This document shows, piece after piece, positions 53,717 to 62,046 of a stretch of 64,000 nucleotides of DNA; position 1 is the stretch's first letter; the number at the start of each line of letters is the position of its first letter. Position numbers and translations under genes: made by a program. The stretch lies in contig NZ_JAAAPJ010000006.1 in NCBI RefSeq assembly GCF_009909145.1, positions 434,001 through 498,000 of the forward strand, in the 5' to 3' direction. Under the pieces are notes generated by a model. That model searched no databases. It was not told the DNA's origin and saw nothing but the letters and a program-made list of their open reading frames with translations. Source of the stretch: Corallococcus silvisoli (lineage in GTDB: Bacteria; Myxococcota; Myxococcia; Myxococcales; Myxococcaceae).

Positions 53717-55348
53717 CTAATTCTTCGGCGCGGGCGTCTTGGGGGGCGCCGGGCGCTTGCCGCGGCCCTTCTTGGAGGCGGCCTCCGCGTCATCCGGGCA
53801 GGGCGGGCGCGGGCCGTCGGACGGCGGCTGGATGGTGAACTCGACGCGGCGGTTGAGGGCCATGCCCTCCTCGGAGGCGTTGTCCGCCACCGGCATGCTG
53901 CGCCCGAAGCCCTGCGAGCACACGCGCTCCGCGGCGACGCCGCTCTCGATGAGGAAGCGCTTCACGCTGGCGGCGCGGCGCTTGGACAGCTCCAGGTTGT
54001 ACTGGTCGCTGGCGCGCGAGTCGGTGTGGCCCTCGATGAGGATGCGATCCATCGCCGGGTTCACCTCCATCACCCGGGCGACCTCCTCCAGGACGGGGTA
54101 GGACTCGGAGAGGATGACGTCCTGGTCGGTGGCGAAGTTCACCTGCTCCAGGATGACGATCTTGTTGCCGGACGTGCGCGCGAGCGGACAGCCGTCACGG
54201 CCGCGCTTGCCCATGGGGACGTCCGGGCACTTGTCGATGCGGTCCACCACGCCGTCGGAGTCCGTGTCGATGTCCGGGCAGCCGCTGTTCTCCACCGGGC
54301 CCGCGACGTCCGGGCAGCGGTCCTTCTCGCCAATGACGCCGTCGCCGTCGGGGTCCACGGGCGGCGGGGGCGGCGGAGGCGGAGGCTGCGGATCCTTGAA
54401 GCGCTCGATGGCCTCCCACTCGCGCGTCTTGGCGGGCACCCAGATGATGGACGTGAAGAAGCTCAGGTTCGGCGACGCCAGGGAGCAGCCGCAGCCCAGG
54501 CCGCCGCCGAAGGTGAAGGTGACGCCCAGGGAGCTGTACCAGCGCAGGCCGATGAGCAGCTCCGCGGGGATCTGCCGCTCCTGGCCGGGCTCCTTCTTGA
54601 GGCCGAAGGCGCCGTTGACCATGCCGAGCGCGGTGATGCCGCTGCCGCGCAAGAGGGGCACCTCGGTGCCCAGGCCGAAGGGCGCCATGTCCCCCAGGCG
54701 CACGCCGCTGAAGATGCGGTCCGGCCGCTTCCAGAAGCCGCCGTTGAAGGCCAGGAGGATGCCGGACTCGAAGCGGTAGTCGAGCACCAGGCCCGGCGCC
54801 CAGGTGAGCTCGCCGTCGCCCGCGAAGGCATCCTGCACGCCGGTGGGGAAGCTGACGTTGAGCGTGAGCGCGGCGCCCCAGCCATGGCCCTCCGCGGGGC
54901 GGCGCAGGCCGGGGATGGCCACCTTGCCGGTGAGGCGCAGGTCGCCCAGGGCGAAGCTCTGGACGGCGCCCTCCGTGCCGATGACCTCCAGGTTCTGGCC
55001 GCCCTGGAGGAGCACGAGGGGCATGTCCACGCCCACCTCGGCCCAGTCGAAGAGGCCCACCGCGGCCATGACGTCCAGCTGGAGCCGGTTGCCCACGAGG
55101 CTGATGGAGCCCAGGTCTCCGTCCTTGGGGACGAGCGAGAGCGGGTTGAGGGAGTAGCTGAAGTAGGGCCCGGCGGCGACGGACAGGTGCGACAGGGGCC
55201 GGGACTGGGTGACCATCACCAGGTCCTGCGGCGCTCCGGAGGGGCGGAAGACCTGGATGTTGAAGCGCGGATCCGGCGCGGCGCTGGCGGCGGCGGACAG
55301 GCCCAGGGCGAGCAGGAGCGCGAGGAGCGGCGTGCGGGAGGGCTTCAT
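53717..55348 (-). CDS. traB: TraB: OmpA-domain partner of the outer-membrane-exchange receptor
   Basis: A 543-aa envelope protein. Signal peptide (MKPSRTPLLALLLALGLSAA), then a beta-barrel-like region (~25-340: GDLRLTGKVAIPGL, LVLDYRFESGILLAFNGGFW), a poly-Pro linker, two thrombospondin-3-like calcium repeats (DPDGDGVIGEKDRCPD; DTDSDGVVDRIDKCPD), and an OmpA peptidoglycan-binding domain (VNFATDQDVILSES, LIEGHTDSRASDQYNLELSK, RVEFTI). Its ATG overlaps the traA stop (ATGA), as expected for the traAB operon. TraB anchors TraA and is required with it for outer membrane exchange in M. xanthus. Downstream gene only of this two-gene unit. Confidence 0.88.
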   Translation of the reverse strand: MKPSRTPLLALLLALGLSAAASAAPDPRFNIQVFRPSGAPQDLVMVTQSRPLSHLSVAAGPYFSYSLNPLSLVPKDGDLGSISLVGNRLQLDVMAAVGLFDWAEVGVDMPLVLLQGGQNLEVIGTEGAVQSFALGDLRLTGKVAIPGLRRPAEGHGWGAALTLNVSFPTGVQDAFAGDGELTWAPGLVLDYRFESGILLAFNGGFWKRPDRIFSGVRLGDMAPFGLGTEVPLLRGSGITALGMVNGAFGLKKEPGQERQIPAELLIGLRWYSSLGVTFTFGGGLGCGCSLASPNLSFFTSIIWVPAKTREWEAIERFKDPQPPPPPPPPPVDPDGDGVIGEKDRCPDVAGPVENSGCPDIDTDSDGVVDRIDKCPDVPMGKRGRDGCPLARTSGNKIVILEQVNFATDQDVILSESYPVLEEVARVMEVNPAMDRILIEGHTDSRASDQYNLELSKRRAASVKRFLIESGVAAERVCSQGFGRSMPVADNASEEGMALNRRVEFTIQPPSDGPRPPCPDDAEAASKKGRGKRPAPPKTPAPKN

Positions 55349-57453
55349 CGGACGCGGCGGGCGGAGCGCAGGAAGAGGAAGCCCAGGGCGAGGGTGAGCA
55401 GCATGGCGGTGCTGCCGGTGGGGGTGTCCTCGGCGGTGGTGCCGCAGCAGAAGGCGCCGCCCTGGGGCTCGGTGCCGGGCTTGCGGCGTCCGCGCTCGCA
55501 CTGCTGGGTCTGGGCGGAGCAGAACTCGACGCCCAGGCAGTCGCCGCTGTCGGTGCAGGACTCGAGGCAGCGGTTGGTGCTCAGGTCGCAGGTGCCGCCG
55601 CAGGGGCAGTGGGCGTCGGCGAAGCACTCGACGCACGCGGTGCCATCGCAGACGAGGTTCTCGGCGCACGTCACGGCGCAGGCGCCGGTGTTGGAGCAGG
55701 TGCGGGTGGTGGGGTCGCAGGTGCCGCTGCCGCAGTCGGAGTCGTTGACGCAGCCCACGCAGACGCTGTTCTGCACGGTGCCGTCGGAGAGGCAGAACGG
55801 GGTGGCGCCGTCGCACGCATCGCAGCGGGAGCCGCAGCGCTTGTCGGTGGTGCACGAGCTGCATTCACCGCTCAGGCAGAACTGGCCGTTGCCGCATTCC
55901 AGGTCGTTGCGGCACTGCACGCAGACCTGACCGTCGAGGCAGAAGGGGCGCTCGCCGGGGCACCTGGCGCAGCCGGGGCCGCAGCGGTCGGAGGTGTTGC
56001 ACTGGGGGAGGGTGTCGACGCAGGCGCCATTGAGGGTGTCGCAGCGCTTGCCGCTGGCGCACTGGCTGTCGGTGGTGCACTCGACGCAGGACGGCGGGGC
56101 GCCGGGGGTGGGCGCGGCGCACTGGGTGCCCTTGGGGCAGCAGTTGCAGGAGTTGCCGGCGCAGGCGTCGTTGGTGTCGCAGGGCGAGCAGACGTGGTTG
56201 GAGCACGTCTCGCCGCGAGCGCATTGGGTGTTGTCGTTGCACTCGACGCAGGTGTTGGCGGCGAGGTCGCAGACCTGGCTGTTGGGGCACTCCGCGTTGG
56301 AGGTGCACTGGACGCAGGTGAAGTTCGGCTCGTCGCAGACCTGTCCGGAGCCGCAGTCGGAGTCGCGGACGCAGCCGGTGCAGGTGTTGGTGGTCTGGTC
56401 GCAGCGGCCGGTGGCGCAGTCGCTGTTCTGGGTGCACTGGACGCAGGCGAACTGGCCGCTGACCTGGGCGCAGATGGGCGCGGCCGGTCCGCAAGGCGAG
56501 CAGGTGTCGCCGCACAGCAGCGACGTGTCGCAGGGGGCGCAGAGCGCAGCGGAGTTGCAGTAGTAGGACGGACCGCAACTGCCATTGCCGGGCTGATTGG
56601 CGAACTGGCGGTTGCACTGGACGCACTGGTCCAGGTTGCCCGGGAAGGAGGGCCGGCCGGTTTCCGTCTGGTAGAGCTGGATGGGCTCCACGAGCTTGAA
56701 GCGATCGGGATCAAGCGGAACGACAGGGGGCTGGTTCGCGGGGCGGTCGAAGTCCGTGAACGTCGTCCCCTCCAGCACCGCGAACTCCAGCGCCGCGTGC
56801 TCCACGATCTGTACGTAGAGCAACTCCACGGGATAGAGCCCGGACTGGGTGAAGGTGACGGAGTTGGTGGTGCGCCGTGTCGGCGCGCCAATCTCAGGGG
56901 GCCGGATGACCACGTCGTAGCGGCGACCGGTGCGGTCGAAGATGACGAAGCTGATGGCGTCATCGGCGTAGAAGCCGAAGTGCAGGACACGCCCGACCTT
57001 GTCCTGGGTGACGTTCAGGTAGCCGCGGAAACGTGAGACGAACTTGATGTTCGGGTCGTTGTAGTGGAAGGGGCAGCCGCCCTGGGCACAGCCGGAGACC
57101 CTGTTGATGAAGTCGCCGTAGCTCAGCACGCGACCATCGTTCAGATTGTTGGACAGGTCGAACGCGGAGCGCAGCACGGAGGTCACGCGCGTCGCGCTGG
57201 TCTCCTCCATGTATGCGTTCAGGTTCTCCGTGTAGCTCGTCTGACTCTGCGGAAACTCATTCGCCGTGCGCGTCCACACGTTGGACGCCATGCAGATGCC
57301 AGTGCCCTGGTCGCTGCTCGGCGAAGGCGCCACCGGTGCTCCCGTCACCACGACATCCGGCAGCTTCTGCGCGACGGCAGGCGCGCTCGCGAGGAACACG
57401 GCGAGCAGGAGCAGCGCGGCATGCGCGCGGACGGAGCGGGGAGCGGGGCGCAA
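55345..57453 (-). CDS. traA: TraA: polymorphic cell-surface receptor for outer membrane exchange
   Basis: ~702 aa from TTG 57453. Signal peptide (AALLLLAVFLASAPAVAQ), a PA14-like lectin region (~125-235: GYLNVTQDKVGRVLHFGFYA, FVIFDRTGRRYDVV, TFTQSGLYPVELLYVQIVEH), a ~390-residue run of cysteine-rich repeats (CVQCTQNSDC..., C..DSDCGSGQVC) and a MYXO-CTERM-like tail: FCC motif, hydrophobic helix, then RSARRVR. This matches M. xanthus TraA, which recognises kin through the PA14 region and fuses outer membranes with TraB. The start is uncertain: no ATG fits; GTG 57501 and TTG 57492 are alternatives but the codons between have poor bias. Confidence 0.87.
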   Translation of the reverse strand: MRPAPRSVRAHAALLLLAVFLASAPAVAQKLPDVVVTGAPVAPSPSSDQGTGICMASNVWTRTANEFPQSQTSYTENLNAYMEETSATRVTSVLRSAFDLSNNLNDGRVLSYGDFINRVSGCAQGGCPFHYNDPNIKFVSRFRGYLNVTQDKVGRVLHFGFYADDAISFVIFDRTGRRYDVVIRPPEIGAPTRRTTNSVTFTQSGLYPVELLYVQIVEHAALEFAVLEGTTFTDFDRPANQPPVVPLDPDRFKLVEPIQLYQTETGRPSFPGNLDQCVQCNRQFANQPGNGSCGPSYYCNSAALCAPCDTSLLCGDTCSPCGPAAPICAQVSGQFACVQCTQNSDCATGRCDQTTNTCTGCVRDSDCGSGQVCDEPNFTCVQCTSNAECPNSQVCDLAANTCVECNDNTQCARGETCSNHVCSPCDTNDACAGNSCNCCPKGTQCAAPTPGAPPSCVECTTDSQCASGKRCDTLNGACVDTLPQCNTSDRCGPGCARCPGERPFCLDGQVCVQCRNDLECGNGQFCLSGECSSCTTDKRCGSRCDACDGATPFCLSDGTVQNSVCVGCVNDSDCGSGTCDPTTRTCSNTGACAVTCAENLVCDGTACVECFADAHCPCGGTCDLSTNRCLESCTDSGDCLGVEFCSAQTQQCERGRRKPGTEPQGGAFCCGTTAEDTPTGSTAMLLTLALGFLFLRSARRVR

Positions 57454-57630
57454 AGCGCCGCGCAGCCTTTCAGATTTGCTTGATGTTCTCAACTTCCCGC
57501 CCACGTCATGCGTCCCCGCGCGGGATGCGACCTGCAGGGTCCACTTCTCCTCGGACGACGTCCGCCCGGAGCAGAACCAACTCAATCTGCGCAGTCAGCA
57601 AAACAGGAAATCATCGCGGCGCCAGGCGCA

Positions 57631-58695
57631 TCACGTCCGACGGCACGCGACATCGCCATCCTGCGAGCGGATGAACGCCGCGGCGAGTTCGTTGCCCAGC
57701 GCCGCGCACAGCACCTCGAACGTGCGCCGCCGGGCTCCGCCAAGGAAGGCCGGCTGTCGGGCCAGCGTCTCCGGGTGACGGACGAAGACGTTGTACCCGA
57801 GGATGCACCCGTCCGCGCGCAGCACCGTGATGCCGTCGGTGGCCATCATGCCGCGCAGGAGCTGCGCGGCCGCCCGCACCGCGGACGCGGCGCTGCCGTC
57901 CTGGGTCGCGTGGTGCCGGTCCAGCAGCGCCACCACGTCCATCGGCCGGGGCAACAGGATGCCGTCCACGAAGAGCGCGGACCCCGCGCGCTCCCGAGGC
58001 AGCACCGCCACCAGCGTGCCGTGTGACGACTGCATCACCTCGAAGAGCACGCGGCGGAAGAAGCCCCGCGCATGCTCGCGGCTGGAGGGCAGCACCTGCT
58101 CGGTCACGGCGCTCGCCAACGTATCCAGGACCACCGACGGCGGCTCCACGTCGATGCGCGCGCCGGACAGGTACACGTGTCGGCTCAGCCCGCCGCCGCC
58201 GCGCAGCTCGATGATGTTGTCCGCCAGCTGCAACACCCCCACCACGTGCGCGCCCCGGTCCGGCGCGTGCCGCAGCCGCTCCAGCGGCGTCTCCGCCAGG
58301 GGGAACGGGTCGGTCCGGAAGATGCCGTAGGTCAGGCCCTCCGGCTCGCGCAGCAGGTACAGCGCCCACCAGCGCCCCTGGCCCAGCGGCGCGCACTGCT
58401 TGAGCGCCCGCTGGATGGTGGCGCGGTTGCGCGGCCCCGAACCGATGGGAATCGGGTCGTGCCCGCCCAGCAGCTCCAGCATCGCGCCCAGGTCGTCGCC
58501 CAGGAACGCGGTGGGGAACAGCAGCGCGCCCTCCTCGCGGTAGCGCGACAGCGTCACCAGCAGCTCGCTCAGCGCGTCCGCCGTCTGCGGGCACGTCATG
58601 TCCGCCTCGTCCAGGAACGCCGCGACGGACTCGGTCAGCAGGTGACGGAACGAAAGGATGAGAGGGGAGCCCGCCTCCGGGTCCAGACCGGTCAT
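57631..58695 (-). CDS. DisA/DAC-derived sensor-domain protein (DACNV-like)
   Basis: 354 aa, no signal peptide. The C-terminal third (MMATDGITVLRADGCILGYN, then GGARRRTFEVLCAALGNELA and FIRSQDGDV) follows the outline of the diadenylate-cyclase (DisA N-terminal) fold, in which DGA and (G)xRHR are catalytic. Here they read DGI and ARRR, so c-di-AMP synthesis is unlikely and ligand sensing is more probable. The N-terminal part (~1-230) is unrecognised. It lies upstream of traA on the same strand with a ~180-nt gap. ATG 58695 is the chosen start; family identity rests on motif outline only. Confidence 0.6.
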   Translation of the reverse strand: MTGLDPEAGSPLILSFRHLLTESVAAFLDEADMTCPQTADALSELLVTLSRYREEGALLFPTAFLGDDLGAMLELLGGHDPIPIGSGPRNRATIQRALKQCAPLGQGRWWALYLLREPEGLTYGIFRTDPFPLAETPLERLRHAPDRGAHVVGVLQLADNIIELRGGGGLSRHVYLSGARIDVEPPSVVLDTLASAVTEQVLPSSREHARGFFRRVLFEVMQSSHGTLVAVLPRERAGSALFVDGILLPRPMDVVALLDRHHATQDGSAASAVRAAAQLLRGMMATDGITVLRADGCILGYNVFVRHPETLARQPAFLGGARRRTFEVLCAALGNELAAAFIRSQDGDVACRRT

Positions 58696-58782
58696 GGCGG
58701 ACCCAGCATGACGCATCGGTGGCGGCGTGGCACGAAGTCTTGCCTCCACCTGGAAGGCGGGGTGCTGTCCGGAACCGGCCGC

Positions 58783-60528
58783 CTACTCCGTCGCCCGGCG
58801 CGCCGCCTCCAGCGTGGCCGCGGTGCGCAGCCAGCCCTCCGCCTGGGCATCCAGGTGGGACAGCAGCTCCGCGAAGAAGCGCGTCTCCAGCGCCTGCGCC
58901 AGCGTGGCCCCGTGGGCATCCGCCCACTTGCGCGTCACCGTCGCGCGCACCTGGGCGCCCAGCAGGTCCACGAAGCGCTCGAGGAGCGGCGTGGACAGCA
59001 GCGTCCCCGCCCACACCACCGCGTCGTGGCCCAGCCCGCCCGTGGCCACCGTCACCACCGCCGCCGCCCCCGACGGCACCGAATACACCAGCGTGGTGAA
59101 GGTCTGGAGCAGCTCCTCGCGCATGCCGCCCTGGAGCTCCGTGCCCACCAGCTCCCGGCAGAAGTCATACAGCGCCACCCGGTCCGCCGCGTGCGCGTGC
59201 AGCGAGCCCAGCTCCAGCGGCGCGTCCAGCCGGCCCAGCATCGCGGGCCCGAAGGCCTGGGTCAGCTTCTCCCGCGTCTCCGCGTCGCCGCGCCACGCGG
59301 CCACCTCCGGCGCGAAGGCATCCACCAGCCGGCGCAGCCCGTCCTTCAGCGCGTCGTCCACCGCCTGCGTGGGGAGCGCCTCGCGGGGCTGGGGCCCGGT
59401 GAAGGACTCGCGCACCTTGCGGCTCACGAACGTGAGCGCCGTGGCCAGCCCACGGAAGGGCAGGCGCACGAACCGGTGGAAGGTGCTGCGCGCGTCCAGT
59501 TCGTCCCGGAACGCATCCACGAGCACGTCCGCGGGCACGGCCTTCAAGGCCGCCTGCGCGCCAAGCCCTCGCAGGTCGTGCCGCAGGCGCTGCCGCAGCC
59601 GCTCCGGCTCCCGGGCCGCGCGCGTCGCCGAGCGCGAGACCGCGTCCAGCTCCGAGCGCGCATCCGACAGCGAGGCCTCCAGGGCCCGCGCCTTCAGCTC
59701 GCGCGCGTGCTCGGCCTGACCCAGCAGCGCGGCGAGCGGGGGCTGTCCGTCCAGCGGCTCCGTGGTCAGCGGCTTCAGCCCCGCCTCCACCTCGGGTTGG
59801 TGGGGCGCCAGGTAGCGCGCGAGCGGGGGATGGCCCACGTCCTGGGCCAGCTTGTCCAGGTGGCCGCGCGCCACGTCCTCGCGCGTGGCCTCGTTGTAGA
59901 CGAGGAGGTACGGCTTGCCGTGGCCCACGGCCGCGCGCAGGAAGTCCACCAGCGCCGCGTTCTGGTACGTCTGCCGGCTCACCACGAACACCAGCACGTC
60001 CACGGTGACGAGCAGCGCCTCGGCCCGCTCGCGGTTGTCGCGGTACACGCTGTCGAAGTCCGGCGTGTCCATCACCAGCAGGCCGCGCGGCACCGCGCCC
60101 GACAGCACCAGGTACAGCCGCCCCGCGGGGCCGGCCTCGTCGACCGGCGCCACGGTGCCGTCGGCCACCGGGAGGATGTCGTAGCGCTGGGTGAGCATGT
60201 CCTTCAGCGCGCCCGTCCATGTCTCCGGGTTCGCCGCGGCCAGGCACTGCTTGGTGAGCCCGCCCTCGGGCCGCGCGGGGGACAGGGCCGCCTTCGCCAG
60301 CGCGTTGAAGAGCGTGGACTTGCCGACGTTGTTGGGCCCGGCGATGGCCACGAGGAGCAGCGGTGCGTCCTCCGCGCCGGAGCCCAGGCGGGGCAGCAGG
60401 TCGCGGCGCAGGCGCTCAGCCAGGCGGCGCGCGACGTCGGCGTCACTTCCATCGGGGAAGCGCTCGGAGGCGGGCAGGGCGTCCAGGGCGGACGCGAGGG
60501 CGGTGCGCAGGGCGCGAGGGTCCTTCAT
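58783..60528 (-). CDS. Dynamin-like GTPase
   Basis: 581 aa. P-loop GPNNVGKST at ~64-72 (in AIAGPNNVGKSTLFNALA), threonine of switch I in GGLTKQC, switch II MDTPDFDS, and no clear NKxD (VYNEAT at that position). A long helical region follows, with hydrophobic stretches near the end (AAVVTVATGGLGHDAVVWAG). It is the second predicted dynamin-like GTPase of this window, about 23 kb from the first, and shares its layout but little sequence. Likely in membrane remodelling; partners unknown. An in-frame ATG at 60534 is equally possible. Confidence 0.8.
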   Translation of the reverse strand: MKDPRALRTALASALDALPASERFPDGSDADVARRLAERLRRDLLPRLGSGAEDAPLLLVAIAGPNNVGKSTLFNALAKAALSPARPEGGLTKQCLAAANPETWTGALKDMLTQRYDILPVADGTVAPVDEAGPAGRLYLVLSGAVPRGLLVMDTPDFDSVYRDNRERAEALLVTVDVLVFVVSRQTYQNAALVDFLRAAVGHGKPYLLVYNEATREDVARGHLDKLAQDVGHPPLARYLAPHQPEVEAGLKPLTTEPLDGQPPLAALLGQAEHARELKARALEASLSDARSELDAVSRSATRAAREPERLRQRLRHDLRGLGAQAALKAVPADVLVDAFRDELDARSTFHRFVRLPFRGLATALTFVSRKVRESFTGPQPREALPTQAVDDALKDGLRRLVDAFAPEVAAWRGDAETREKLTQAFGPAMLGRLDAPLELGSLHAHAADRVALYDFCRELVGTELQGGMREELLQTFTTLVYSVPSGAAAVVTVATGGLGHDAVVWAGTLLSTPLLERFVDLLGAQVRATVTRKWADAHGATLAQALETRFFAELLSHLDAQAEGWLRTAATLEAARRATE

Positions 60529-60639
60529 GGGCATAAGGGGCCATGCGCAAGACAGCACGCACGCCGCGCGCTGCCCAGACAAGTGTGCGCGCACTGTCGG
60601 AGAAGGACACCCTGGAGGAGGCGCGCTAGGGTGCGCCGC

Positions 60640-62013
60640 ATGCGCTCCCTCCTCGCCTGCCTGCTCCTGTCGGGGTCCATCGCCTGCACGGCCACGAACG
60701 CCAACGCGCCCGTGGCCTCGGAGGCCCATGCGGATGGCCCGCTGCCCTTCATCCCGGACGACTACGCCCGCGCGCTCGCGGAGGCGAAGGCGAAGGGCGT
60801 GCCCCTCTTCGTCGACACGTGGGCGCCGTGGTGTCACACGTGCCGCTCCATGCGCGCCTACGTCTTCACGGACGCCGCCCTGGCGAAGCACGCGGGCCGC
60901 TTCGTGTGGCTGGAGCTCAACACCGACCTGACCCAGAACGCGACGTTCCAGGAGAAGTACCCGGTGGAGTTCTGGCCCACCTTCTTCATCATCGACCCGC
61001 GCGAGGAGAAGGCCCTCCTGCGCTTCGCCGGCAGCGCCACGGTGCCGCAGCTGGAGCGCCTCTTCGAGGACGGCGAGCGCGCGTACCAGGGCGGTGCCAC
61101 CGGCGCGGACGCGCTGCTCGCCCGGGGCGACGCGCTCTACGGGGAGGGCAAGCCCGCGGAGGCCGCCGAATCCCTGTCGCTCGCGCTCGCCGAGGCCCCC
61201 GCCGACTGGTCCCGCCGGGGCCGCGCGCTGGAGTCGCTGCTGATGGCCCAGTACGGGGCGAAGCAGTACGTGCCCTGCGCCCAGAAGGCGGTGGCGGAGC
61301 TGCCGAAGGTGCAGCGCTCGCTCAACCTGGCCAACGGCGTCCTCAACGGCCTCACCTGCGCGCTGGCCATTCCTGGTGGCACCCCTGAGGCCGCGGGCCT
61401 GCGCCACGCGCTGGAGGCGAAGGCGCGCGACGTGCTGTCGCCCCCCACCATCGCGATGTCGGCGGATGACCGCTCCGGCCTGTACGAGGTGCTGGTGGAG
61501 GCGCGCAAGGAGGACGGCGACTCCGCGGGCGCGAAGCAGGTGGCCCAGGAGTGGCTGACGTTCCTGGAGGGCGAGGCCGCGAAGGCGCCCAACCCCGAGT
61601 CGCGCACCGTGTTCGATTCGCACCGCATGCTCGCGGCGATGACGCTGGAGGCGCCGCAGCGGGCCATCCCCGCGCTGGAGCAGAGCGAGCGGGACCTGCC
61701 CCAGGACTACAACCCGCCCGCGCGCCTCGCGACGCTGTACCGCCTGTCGGGCCGGCTGGACGACGCGCTCGCCGCGAACGACCGGGCCCTGGCGCGCGTG
61801 CAGGGCGCGCGGAGGCTGTCCGTCCTCTCCGGCCGCGCGGACATCTACGTCGCCCGGAAGGACCCCGCCGCCGCGACGAAGACGCTGGAGGAGGCGCTGA
61901 CCTTCGCGAAGTCGCTGCCCACGGCGCAGGTGTCGCCGCGTCAGGTGGAGGGGCTGGAGAAGAAGCTCGCCGGCCTCAAGGCTCCGGCCGCCGTTCCGGG
62001 CGCGGCGCCGTAG
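60640..62013 (+). CDS. Thioredoxin-fold lipoprotein with TPR-like C-terminus
   Basis: A 457-aa envelope protein. Lipobox LSGSIAC (Cys 16). Residues ~35-165 form a thioredoxin-like domain with WAPWCHTCRSM (Cys 64 and 67) and the cis-Pro region EFWPTFFIIDPRE, resembling DsbD-gamma/thiol:disulfide interchange proteins. The rest contains several TPR-like repeats (ARGDALYGEGKPAEAAESLSLAL; LYRLSGRLDDALAANDRALA). It may reduce or protect periplasmic thiols in a multiprotein complex. GTG 60631, with GGAGGAGG upstream, is an alternative start. Confidence 0.83.
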   Translation: MRSLLACLLLSGSIACTATNANAPVASEAHADGPLPFIPDDYARALAEAKAKGVPLFVDTWAPWCHTCRSMRAYVFTDAALAKHAGRFVWLELNTDLTQNATFQEKYPVEFWPTFFIIDPREEKALLRFAGSATVPQLERLFEDGERAYQGGATGADALLARGDALYGEGKPAEAAESLSLALAEAPADWSRRGRALESLLMAQYGAKQYVPCAQKAVAELPKVQRSLNLANGVLNGLTCALAIPGGTPEAAGLRHALEAKARDVLSPPTIAMSADDRSGLYEVLVEARKEDGDSAGAKQVAQEWLTFLEGEAAKAPNPESRTVFDSHRMLAAMTLEAPQRAIPALEQSERDLPQDYNPPARLATLYRLSGRLDDALAANDRALARVQGARRLSVLSGRADIYVARKDPAAATKTLEEALTFAKSLPTAQVSPRQVEGLEKKLAGLKAPAAVPGAAP

Positions 62014-62046
62014 CACCCGCGCCCTCCGCCGTGCGCGCGGCGACCG

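Noticed and set aside
55500..56650. Possible microsatellite or repeat element from the recurring TGC codons
   Set aside because: These encode the Cys-rich stalk of TraA; the DNA units are diverged.
58072..60639. N-terminal ~850 codons continuous with the thioredoxin/TPR lipoprotein frame
   Set aside because: They are antisense to the DAC-like and GTPase genes and lack any domain; the lipobox start at 60640 is convincing.
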